The notes under the pieces: generated by a model | What the model was told of the DNA's origin: nothing | The model's database searches: none | Seen by the model: only the letters and a program-made list of their open reading frames with translations | Made by a program: the position numbers and the translations under genes | Source of the DNA: Sphagnum magellanicum | Taxonomy: Eukaryota; Streptophyta; Sphagnopsida; Sphagnales; Sphagnaceae | DNA length: 64,000 bases | Direction of reading: 5' to 3' | Assembly (NCBI GenBank): GCA_021904315.1 | Contig: CM038919.1 | Coordinates: forward strand, 2,046,001 to 2,110,000 | Part shown: positions 37,327 through 48,700 of the stretch, in pieces | Layout of the letters: each line of letters opens with the position of its first letter | Position numbering within the stretch: the stretch's first letter is position 1

Positions 37327-37653
37327 GGCTCACTTTAGATGGGGTCCAAGGTCCAAATTCCTAAGAGCCAATCTGGACTCAGTTGAAGCAAATTGAATTC
37401 TTGAGTTCGATCCTAGATTGCATCTTGGTTCTCCAAATCATGAGCTTTCATTTGAGTTTTTGTTTTTGTTTTTGTGGGGGCCAAAACCAATTGATTTTCC
37501 CTCCAAAATGGTGCCATGTAGATTTAGGGATTTGCCAGGTTTTGGTCATGGACCCTCATCTAAAGGCCATGGGTCCAATTTATGGCTCTCAGCCAATAAG
37601 ATTGTTCTATTTCATTGGACCTTGGACCTTAGACCCTCCTTTAAAGTGAGTCT
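37327..37653. mobile_element. MITE-like element, second of an adjacent pair
   Basis: A diverged copy of 36985-37313 in the same orientation, starting 343 bases later. Its left end ggctcactttagatggggtcc and right end (reverse complement agactcactttaaaggagggtc) again form terminal inverted repeats. The two elements are separated by about 13 bases. Overlapping open frames at 37383-37672 are not genes. Confidence 0.7.
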
Positions 37654-40600
37654 CAGGTTACAATGCACATGAATAGAGGGTTTTTATGCCTACTCATAGG
37701 TGTAAGATTAATCCCATCCTTAAGGACTAGACACAATATCCCTGCTACACAATGTCCTCTTAGGGATATTCACAAATATAAGCTGAGCTCCAAATACACT
37801 AAGAAATTACTCTATTTCCTTCACCAGTCAAAAAATGTGCAGGGAACGAAGGAAAGAATCTAAAATTAGAAAGAGGAAGAAGCAATCATTTTATGAAATA
37901 GGATTAAGTGGAAAAGGTTGATTCTCGTCAAAGGGGATCTGTTCAAAATATTGAGGCCATGTGTCTAAATTATAGTAAACCTTGCCTTTCCTTCCTTTGT
38001 ATTACCAATTCAAGAGTTTTTTTGTGGCCTTTGATTGAGCTTCCAATGTTTGTCATCCTTCTAGAAACTATTGATACACCAGAAAATTGAAATGTGTTGA
38101 GCAAAACAATGTGACCAAAAACTTCACAAATAGAAAAAATGTTACCAGTTGCTTTAGTCATGTGAAAGCACAAATTTAAAACAACTCGTTGTGTGCAATA
38201 TACTAGAAAATTAAATTTAAAAATCATGAAAATTACTATGATACTAATTAAAGCCAAAGGGACCCCTCCCGAGTCTGTATTAGGTAGTCTACTGGATAGG
38301 GCCACATAGAATCTAAGGTGAGCTTGTGTGGGTGCTTTCTTGAATGGTGGTTTCCCAATTCTCCAACGAAAGGGAAACCTTAGGAAACCAAGGAAGTGTA
38401 ACCCTAAGAGAACCTACTTATAGAACCTGCTTATAGTACATTGCACTGGAACAACATGAAGTTTCAAGGTTTAGATCCATAGAGTAAAATATGAAAAGAA
38501 ACAAGGCATCACAAACACTCTGGCCCTGCCAATAGATAAGATGTTGTACATCTGCCTACTATGTCCACACTCCTGAACACCAAAAAAAACCGTTCCAATC
38601 TAAAGAGTCTAAACACTTTCACCAAAGAAACTGGTTCACTTAATGTGAAACCAGTTCTAATAAGGTAAAACTTCCAAAAGTTGGATCAAATGCCATGGTC
38701 CCTATTCCCATGGGGGCAGGGCCCAACAAACCCATGTCTGCAGTCTGAGGTCCCCGTACTTGGCATCTTTGCTTGACAAGGCACTTGGGGTGTACACCTT
38801 CAAACTTCCAACTTAAAAGTTGTAGTACTCATTCATCTAATGTATTAAACTTAAAATAGAGCTCATCAAGTTGGATATAAAAAATTTTGCAATCATCTAG
38901 TTTGGGTGGTTATTGTTCATTCTTGGTACAAATTTTGTTTGTTGTGAAATGTATGATGTCAAGGCTAAGGGGCTTGTTCAAAGTATTTGTGTAAACTACA
39001 TTTATATGGCTGTGCCCAAAACATTGGCACTACTATGGCCCACACCAACCATTATGAGTTTGGCAATTTTGAATGTGGAATTGAACTTAGGTTTTAAAAA
39101 TCTTAAGGATTGAATCTCATGTACAAACATGGCCGAGACACTTTATAGCTTCAATTGGGTCCCCTTCCTCTAAGTTTTTTCTAGGTTGTCTTTTCATGTG
39201 AAACAAGTTGAACATTGCCTCATAACCCACATTGTAATTGGTTTTGTCTGCCTCTTCACAATACTTGGAAAAATATACAAAGTAGACTCCATTCAATTAT
39301 ACAACTTGGGTGAATATGTAACAAATGCTTATATTGCAACTAGTTATGAAGATGCATGGAACTAAACTAAGGCAGTTTTAATTATTTAGGGAAGAGGCTC
39401 TCTATCATACCAAGTCTAACTAGTGTCAAAGGTCTATTAATTAGTTTTTTACCTGACATGCTTTACGAGCCAAGTTTGAATCTATTATTTGGACCCATTC
39501 CACTTGCTTTTCATGTTGTGTATGATCTATTGTATGTTTCATTCAAACTAGTGTGGCATGTATTGTTGGCTCAAGTGTGAACTTGTGAACCAACTAATTG
39601 AATTAGCATTTTTATAGAATTTATAGAATTGTTATTGAATTTAATGTTCAAATTTCAATAGGTCATGCACCTTATGTCTAAAAATTACAAATTTTTTTTT
39701 CCATAAAATCCTATTCATTAAGCACTTTCCAACAATACTAAAAGTGCACCCCAATTTCCATATTTTTTAGAATTTTAATGTTATTGAATTTTCAATGACA
39801 AAATTGTTCAATATTGGATAACTTCTGGATTGGAGGTCTCAACATTACACTCTAGGCGCACGCTTACTCAATCATGGCTTTCCAATGATACCAAGTGCAC
39901 AAGGAGGGGCCGGTGGTTTGAGAGATCTCAATCTAACAAACAAACTACATTCCTTAATAAATAATAGGTATGCACTTGTTCACTTTGCAAGAATCAATAC
40001 TTTGATTTTTAGAGAATCATCACTGAAAATGAGCCATATACTTGGTCCATATCCACCAATGAAAAAGAAATAACTGCCCAAAATGGTTCCAAATTTCAAC
40101 CTCCTTTTATCACAAACCAATAATAGAGTATTTGGTTTGTTCTTGGATCTTTGAAGTTTTCCACAAATACTTTGCTTAGTAGGTATGTCATTCCTGAAGT
40201 AACATGATGTAAGAGGGAAGGCCTTTCTTGAGTTGAGTCCCTTCCCTTGAAAATCTCTTCAATAGTACAGCACAAAACAAAATAATCCAGGTCTCCAAAT
40301 ATGTATGGGGTCCTCCCTTTTGGCATCTTTAATGCACTTACTTCCACAAACTATGACCAACAAGGAAGTTGAGAATTTCACAATTCTTTTTATACATATT
40401 AATTATTATAAAAAAACCAAAAAAAATGAAGGCATGGGAGTTTAGGCTTTCCAATTTAGTGAAAAGGTGATTCATTCATCTGGTTTTCCAAAATTGTTTC
40501 ATTGAAGATTGGCTGCATATGGGAAAAACATTTAATTCTTGCATTACTATCATAGTAGGCATGCGAGTTTGGCAAATTAATGTCAAATAATTAATATTAT

Positions 40601-42420
40601 TATTTCAAAAGTGTTGAAAAAATCATTAAGAATCAATAAAATAATCAGAATTTTTTAGGGTTTTCGGTAGTTTAACAAAATATCATTAATGTTTAAAATT
40701 CATTCATCAATTATGACTTTCAAGTTGTTCAATGAATGACAATTTGTAATGGCAGTTTAGATTTAATTTCAAGAACTTTTCACATTTTTTATTTATATTT
40801 AAAAAAATTCAGCAACAAGCTTTCAAAATATCCAAAAATGAAGTATAATATTTATATGTTTGGGTCAACCAATATTGTTTACACTAAGTAACTGTGCATA
40901 GGATTCAATGCTTGTAAATTGCATTACATAGGAAATTGGTTGCTTTTCATTGGTCAATTATAATTATTGGCACAAATGATTGCATTTAAATATATTTTCA
41001 TCTTATGTTGTTCCTTTTTCATGTTTATGGGTGGTAGTGAGTGGGAAACAATTGTACATCATGTTAGATGTGATAAATATTATTACATGCCCAAATAAGG
41101 GTTAAGGGTAGGACTAGTCTAAATAAATGACTTTGTCAAACATGTTTGTTTAGGTTTACATTCTCAACAAAGGTGATTGCCAACATGGCAGTTGCCACCT
41201 TGAAAAAGGCATCCACTTTGGATGAGCAAAAGTGCTCTAGCATTGTTTACAATTTGCAACAATCAAGTGACCAATGATGAAGCCCAGGAGTATTTGTTTC
41301 AATCTCTCCCCTTCCCCATTTTGCAAACATGATGAACCTGAGTGCCATTCGAAATCCTTGGACATTGATGACCTCAATAGTGCTACCCAAAGCTTGAACC
41401 CCATTGTAACTTTGGCAATGGTTGAGTTGCATCCTTCAAGTTTACAATTTGCACCACATGCAAAAAGTTTAAAAAACACAGTGGGCTCATGAATTTTTTG
41501 CTTGTCCATGATGTTCAATTATTTCTTCACAAACTGCAATTGAATTTTTGAAATTTTGTTTTGGAGACCTTTTTGTTGATTTGAGGTTTTGGAATTTTTT
41601 TTCTTGATGAGCTATTGAAGTTTTTCTCATTAAATGTTGTCGAAATTTTTGTTCACAAAGTGCTCTTGATTTTTTTTCTCATGATATGCTTTTCAAATTT
41701 TTCTCTTGTCTACTTGGGGAATTTGATTCTTGAAATTTCTCTCTTCAAAATTTGGGTTATGTCTACTTTAATTATTTTGAGGTTGTCTATGTGCATTGAG
41801 TAATTGCAAAAGGAGTGCAATCACAAGCCTTGCCGGACATTCAAAGGGATGCAACCCTTCACAATGATGGTAGTTTTGAAGCACCCAAAAACTCTCAATT
41901 GCCATTGTGATTGTCAAAATGATAATGTTTGTTGTTACACAATTGTCGGTGAATGTTTTTGTCAAACAACATTTTTGATGTGGGTGTTGCCAAAAAGGTC
42001 TAGATATTAGTGGTACTAAATGTATTTGCGAGGTATCCTATGGAGATTTCTTACATTGTACCATGATAAGAACAAGTGTTGAGTTGATATATTGACAGGA
42101 CCCTAGTATATATACCAATACCATTCTTAATATCAAAGGAACCAAGCAAGTTAATATGCCTTTCTTGTGATATTCCTAATATACCATTATTACCCCACAT
42201 GGGTTGCATCAACACCTTAGTTGATATTTGGTTTATTGGGTACATCTTTTTTTAAATATACCATTTAATATCATTATTCACCCTTCCCATGCATTGATGT
42301 TATGCAATACCAAGAGTATATTTAGGTTCCCATATGGGCTTTTGACTACTTAATAAACAAGCATTTGGACCAAATTTTTTTGTTGGCTATATATAGTTAA
42401 AAAGAAATATTAAATATAAA
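37654..42420. other. Repeat-derived region without a gene
   Basis: This includes a segment at about 38265-38480 weakly similar to 26230-26480, and the dispersed repeat 38900-39600. No coding region is recognised. Minus-strand frames at 37970-38305, 40096-40347 and 41237-41518 are open but show no domain. 41520-41790 is a T-rich, degenerately repeated gaaatttttctc tract. Confidence 0.5.
38900..39600 (+). repeat. Dispersed repeat, copy b (mate at 25110-26090)
   Basis: Shares the gtggaattgaac, catgtacaaacatggc and gccaagtttgaatctattatt landmarks in the same order as copy a, with a shorter middle. It is probably an old LTR or non-autonomous element fragment. Confidence 0.6.
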
Positions 42421-42504
42421 AGTGTTAAACTCAATTTTTAAAAATATTTTTCATGCCAAATTTCAACCAAAATTTAAGAAAAATTGCTTCAATTTCTTAA
42501 TGAA

Positions 42505-42760
42505 AATGAAAAAAGTTCCCTCAAACTTTTCTTTTCAAAAAATGAGTAGAAAGAAAAACATTATCCTTTTTTCATTTTTATGTACAAAGGGTTTAAGGGT
42601 TGTAATTTCATTTATGGGGAAGGGCACCAAAAATTTCCTCCATTTCTTCTTTTCAAAAATTATTACAAGCAAAAAAATTATCCACTTTGATTTTTATGTG
42701 AAGGGGGATGGCACCATAAATTTCCCTTGAACTTTTCTTTTCAAAATTGATTAGAGAGGG
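42505..42760 (+). repeat. Degenerate tandem repeat, about 90-120 bp units
   Basis: Three successive blocks begin tttccct/tttcctcc-acttttcttttcaaaa near 42510, 42628 and 42719. Each is followed by a purine-rich stretch, catttttatgt-like text and a ggggaaggg-caccaaa segment. A run of 12 G lies at about 42762-42773. Nothing coding is seen. Confidence 0.55.
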
Positions 42761-44600
42761 AGGGGGGGGGGGATTTATGTAAAGGTTTTATAGGGTAGTG
42801 ATTTTGTAGGAGGGGAGGGCCCAGGGTTGGGCCCAAAATCCCCTCCAAAATTTTCTTTTGAAATCTTTTTATAAATGAATGGTTAAATTTTTTTGATATC
42901 CATGGGCCTTTGCTATTTTTCATTGAGCTTGAAAAAATACCCCAAGGGCCCCAAACACATTATCGGTTCTAATTACTGTTGGTCTAGCATCCCTAGCAAG
43001 TTGTCATGGTCGGTTGTCATGACCAAAAAACAAAGTTTTTCTTAATATTAAAATTATCATATGTATATTGCACATATCCATATGTGCATTGTTGGATTCA
43101 CGACATGGAGCAAAGGGTGGGGGGTGAGGAGTTTACTGTAAGAAAAGTCTTTTTCTTTTGTGTCAAGAAGTTGTAATCTCCTCCAGCATGATGATGAACC
43201 TCTTGACGGCTATCTCTCTACCCTTTGTCGTCCATAGTTGTTGATAAAAAACAAAAAAAAGGAAAAGAGTTGGAACATCAAAAAAATGTCAAGAATTTGT
43301 CAATGCACTAGGAAAACGGTAGGAAAGACAAAAAAAAAATCATCAATTTTGGGTATTTTCAACATCTTTCAATACTATTTCCAATGTCCTCAACTTTCTT
43401 GGTGTTGTCTCTGGTGTCTCCCATCACTCCCCAACACACATTTTGTCGATGTTAATTTTCATTAAGATACACACATCTTTGACACTCACTATTGTTTTAT
43501 GGCTCATATTTAAGGTGTGTATGTGTATTGGCATGTTTTTTTGCTTTGAGTAATAGTTATTTATTAAGGATTTTTATTTTTTCAAATGTTATAGAAGGAT
43601 GTATTGAAATGAAAATCACTTCACTGAAGATTTTGAGAAACTAGGTCATGATTATGCATATTTTTGTAAATTAAGCATAATTTTAAGATGTATATTAGGA
43701 ACTTTTCATTTAATTTAATTTGAACCTAATTTTGTACTAGGTAGACATATATGGTAAAGGAACATTTGATTTTGGTTTGCCCTTTTGGGTTGTCATTCAC
43801 ATTTTTTTTGTCTTTTCATGTAATCATTAATGAATCAATTGTCATTCACATGACCTCTCCAAAAAAAAAATTGTTCATGAATATATCAATAACTTTAAAG
43901 TGGTTCCTCCTATTATCTATGTCCAACATTTGAGGTTTTTTACATTGATCATAAAAACATAGTTAAAATATAATTTAAGATCACCCCAAGTCTATCATAA
44001 GAATTCATGTATCTACCACAAGCTTGCAATTCTATAATATATAGTGTAAATAATGGGAAACAAAAAAATTTGTGTGCAAAATTTTCTGAAGTGCCAGAAA
44101 TAAAAGTATAAAAGGTTTTTCATTGAAAAGAATTGCCATCAAACCCTTGGTGTTGGGAATTGAACTAGGGTGACTCCAATGCCACAAACCCAACTCTTGA
44201 TCTAAGGTTAATTGTGTTTTTGTGTTTCAAATTTATGTGAGTGAGGTTTATTATCACAACATGTGGGGGTCACCCCCTAAAGTATAACGCCTATGATTTG
44301 ATTAAAAAAATTTGACAATCCAAATGATTATGTTCCCCCTGTGATTTTTCAAAGATATAGAATTGAAGTTTGAACCAGTGTTACACCAGTGTAATTAGAA
44401 AATTTGGTTTCTAAGACTTTGAATGCACCCAAACACTACTATAGAGCTCCACTGGAGGAGGAGCTCCTCAACAAAGTACCAAATTTTGTAATCAATTTAA
44501 CTAAGTTCATGACAAACAAAACTTTCAGGAGCAATTCTATGACGAAAAGTCCCACTTTCTTCTGCTAAGGACTCTCTTAGTAGTTATTGTTGTTGCGAAA
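42761..44600. other. No recognisable gene
   Basis: AT-rich sequence downstream of the B3 locus. A weak tRNA-like stretch occurs near 44150-44210 (see rejected items). Short open frames at 43238-43465 and 43751-43933 are unrecognised. Confidence 0.5.
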
Positions 44601-44918
44601 TGCTTTCTTCCTACTAGGACTCAACAAGAATTTGCATTCCAAAGCAACTTCATTACAGAAATGAAATCACTACATGAGAGTGAAACAGAATCCTCCTGGA
44701 ACAAATTGTGCCAATTTCTGTTTCTGCAATTGTTGTTGTCTGCCCTGTCTGCCACTATAAAATGCACATTTTTTTCCATTTTGCTAAAACCCCTACAGAG
44801 TGCAATTTTGTATCCAGTTTTGGCCAGTGCTTTTCTGATGATCATCTGAAAATGGTGCAATAGATGAGGCCTCCTTACAATTGCACTCCTGGGGTTGATA
44901 ACAAAAAACAAGCTAGAT

Positions 44919-45799
44919 CTAGTCAAGATAGCAGCTTGAAAATCCTGCAAAGAAAGCTCTCTCAGGAACCCACCAAAGTATGCCATTGTACTCTGTCAAA
45001 ACCCCATCTTCGTTACTTTGTAAGACAGGCCCGTCAAGCTCGGTGAGGTAGTGTTTCTCATTCTCAAAGAAACGCTTCTTGATGATACGCACCACTCGGT
45101 AGTAAATTCCCTCTCCCTTCCCATCATCATCATCATCATCTGCAGGGAGTGGCATAACCATCCTTTCAGCAGCTCGCAGGTTTGTGTTGTTACCTTTTCT
45201 TGATTGTTTGGAGATTTGATTACTAGTCTTTTTCTGATTCTTCTTCTTCTCAGGCAGGATGATTTTCTTCTTCTTCTTCTTCTTCTTCTTCTTCTTCTTC
45301 TTCTGCTCATGAATTCTGTGGCTGTATGATGGAATTGTAATCCTTGTAAGAAGATGGTTGCTTGATCTTGCAGCTTGATTCACCTTTGCAAGTTCTTCCA
45401 ATGTCCCTCTCACTCTAGAATCACAAATGGTTGTTGTTGTTGTTGTCGTCTCCTTTGCAGGAGAAGAAGCATCATTGGTTTTTGCAGTGTGTTGTGGATG
45501 AGAGGATGAGGACCACAGTCTGTATGCACACCTTTCCCTCAAAACAGAACTTTTTGCCCCCTGAGGTTTGTTATGCCTGACCATGCATTTCTGAACTGCA
45601 ATGCACAAAGCATTGGTTGAACCAAGTCCAGGAAACAGACAACCTTTTGCATCTACATCTTCGAGATTCTTCTTCTCTGACAAAGCAAGAGAAGAATCCT
45701 GCTCCGTTTTTTTATCACATTTTATGAGATGCATCTCATTGTTCCAGCACTTACCTCTGGAAAGGATCATGCAATGGTCCTGCCATTGCACCTTGCTGT
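44919..45799 (-). CDS. C-terminal tail of the B3 gene with poly-Lys and poly-Asp tracts
   Basis: Exon f continues open for about 290 residues after B3 module 3. In order it has a Ser/Lys-rich linker, a run of Thr (about seven), RGTLEELAKVNQAARSSNHL, a Lys run of about 13 encoded by (AAG)n (complement of 45265-45303), and a run of six Asp (complement of about 45123-45140). A compact, well-formed segment follows with YYRVVRIIKKRFFENEKHYL, ELDGPVLQSNEDGVL and YNGILWWVPERAFFAGF, then the stop at 44919. That last 60-residue segment looks folded and conserved in type. Its first part vaguely recalls a chromo-like Y-x-V-x-x-I...YL pattern, but I would not assign it. Confidence 0.6.
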
Positions 45800-48700
45800 G
45801 ATCAACTTCCACTACACAGAAAATGTGAACCATGAATGTCAGATCTTCTGTCTTGTTTGTGATCAGTTCAAACACACAGGTGTCACCTTCCTCAAGCAAA
45901 TGATGAACAGAGAATTGCTGCCACCCTGCAGTGAGCACTTCTCCAGAAAGAAAAGCCTGTGTTTGCTGCCCTACTGCATCTTGAAGCTTGAGATCTGTTG
46001 CTTCACAAGGGATATGTGCTTGCCTGAAAGCAGGAGGAATTTTCTGTACCCAACCCCATTGCATATTATCACTGTACTCATGTGCTGGTTCTGCTAACTA
46101 AGATTTCTTGCCACATAGCTACCCAAATCTCTCTTGTTTTCTATTTCTACTTCCTTCTGCGATAAGTGTTGCAAGGGTGGGTTAGAGATGGCTCACCACA
46201 ATAAAGTTTTGGTACACATTTGATTTCTTCATGACCACCACAACAGAAGGGTTCATGGTCTTCAATGCACATGCGGCATCCCTGGCTGCCTCCCTCTGGA
46301 GCTGTGTGACGGGGAGTCGTTTGGAACCCACACAAAGGAGTTGCTTTCTCACCCTCGCTTGCAACAATGAGGAAGCTCGCCTATTCCTTGACAAGCTTGT
46401 ATTGCTGCCAGTGAGCCTTCTCCAACTGGCCCCAGGCTTCTTCCTAACCTCAACGATGACATCTCCGACTGCCACCTCAAACATTGCTTGTCTGATTTGC
46501 AGGTTCTGGTCCACCATTGTGCAGAAATCTCAGATTCCTTCTTGACTTCTGCTGTACTTCCATTGGATGCTGGCTTGGCTCGCTGCATGGTTATACTCTG
46601 ATGGCACTCTTGCAATTTCTGTTTGTCTTGGAAAACAGGGTCAACATTTTTGGCTCCCCAGTGATGTGGTTCCAATTTCCCCGGCCTGTCATCCTGCTTT
46701 GCTATCCCTGTGTTCCAAGCAGTGAAGAGGAGCTCACCATCACATTCAAGGTTTCAGGTGGTGTCATCCTGAGGAATGCCTGGCTCCATGTATGGCTCAC
46801 ACTCAGTTCCAGGCTCCAACTTGTGCCTCTTGCTGCATTTGCAACACCTCTCGCTGTCACTACTACTATGAACCTGCAATGACTCAAAAGTTTTCACCTT
46901 GTCTGCCATCACCAACACCAATGATGTAGTTGAAGCTTTTTCGCATGTCATTTCTTCTGGCAGATTGCCCTCTCCCTCTCTACTATTCATGGCATCCTTT
47001 TTGCTTGCATCTGTTGGTGGTGGTAGTCGTAGAAATGCATTATACAAAGTTTTTAAAGAATGAGAGAAGGTGTGCGACAATTGTGAAGCAGCGGTCTCTT
47101 TGTCCTGCTCTGCACCCACGTGCATGTTTATTCTTCCAGACAACTCTCGCTTCTTCCCAGAGGAATAAAGGAGGACCTCATTATAGGGGTTGTTGCAGTG
47201 GTTGTCATCTTGCAACTGCAATCTCTTTGCCCTTGCATTGGCCCTGTGATGGTGATCATGCTGGTTGCTGCTGTCCTTTTTTTGAGAACTGGGACTTTTT
47301 CTCTCTGTGTGAAAGACATGGACACGGAACATCAAGTCTGTTGTATCAAGGAGCTCAAATACACACACATCCCCATCAGAGAGGTCCTCTGCAAGGGAAA
47401 ACTCTCTCCATCCCCGTGTGAAACCCATGTGAGTCTCATTGTCTCGAAGCCACACCATTGGCCATTGATTTCCAGATGCATCAATCAGGTGCATAGGCAC
47501 AGTCTTCGTTGGCATAAAATGCTTCCCAAAAGTGACTGGGAATCTCTGCCAACCGGGTTAGTACAGAAGTAGGCTAGGGGTCAGAGATAATCCACATTCA
47601 CCCTGGATCTCCAGAAGACCAAGAATGATTTAATGCAATGACAGCTCATCAAGTAGAGTTCATGGCAGGCAGCGCATGTGGGAAAACTCACAAGGAAAGC
47701 ACGCCCATGGACATGAAATGGTCTTAAGACAACCAAATGGCAAGGTTTGTCTGATTTTAGTACAGTAAACCTGCCAAGCTCCATGGCCTTCTCCCTCTCC
47801 ATTACTAGACCTGGATACCTGTAAGACCACACCATATGTGGGTTCAATGGTGTACCAAGCTTGCATGCTGGCCAACATACACAGGTACACAAACTTAGAG
47901 AAAAAAATAGCTGTACAAATAAATTCAAAGTTTACTTACGGTATCAAAGGTCTTGCCACTTTGTCATGCTCCCTGCGTAGCTCCCCTGCTTGATTGATCA
48001 TTGGCTGAACTTTTGTGCATTGGATGTGGAACGAGCTTGAAAACTTTGACGATAAGCAACATCAGTGTGCATTATGTCTCTTAAAGTCTCCACCACTGGT
48101 CTCCTTTGCGACGCGAACTGGGTAGCTGACCCCACCCCAGAGTAGTCCTGTTTTACTTCGTTCGCATTTGAGTTGGAAGCTTTAAGATGCTCCTTGTTTG
48201 TGTTCAAATCTTCCCCAGCAGCATCATGAGGAAGCTTACCCAACAGTGTTTGACATTGAAGCACATCAGCTGAATCAGTTTCTTTGCCCTGCAACAGTTG
48301 ATCATGTGCTAGCAGTTGAATCTCCTGGGTGGCGGTGATGGTTTCTCCATACTCATCATTTGCTGGACACAAATGATCAGATGGTTCATGAAGATACGGT
48401 TCATTCAGGTTCCATTGAGCTCCAGGAGATTCAAGTGCCTTAGCCTTTCCAAGAGAAGAATCCTTCACATGTTTGCTTTCACTGCTGCATAAAGCTTGCA
48501 GTGGGGGGTTCTCATCCATTATGCCACCTTCAGCAATGTCAAAACACAGCTTCTTCATGTGTAGCTGTAATTCCATCTCTTCCTCATCTCTTTCCTTGCG
48601 CTTTTCACCAAGCACCGGGGATGTTCCACTGGCAAATATACCTGTATTCCTTGCTTCCAGCACACTCAATTTATCTGTAGCAGTCTTGTTATGGAAAATC

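Noticed and set aside
44150..44215. tRNA-like sequence on the minus strand (GTTCAATTCCC)
   Set aside because: Only a B-box-like word is present. I could not fold an acceptor stem or anticodon arm and found no second copy.
44996..45310. Arg/Lys-rich 104-residue minus frame
   Set aside because: An alternative frame of exon f created by the (TTC)n tract; the 374-residue frame that continues from B3 module 3 is the real one.
46930..47572. Plus-strand open frames of 163 and 150 residues
   Set aside because: They are antisense to exon d of the B3 gene, whose minus-strand protein has clear B3 motifs.
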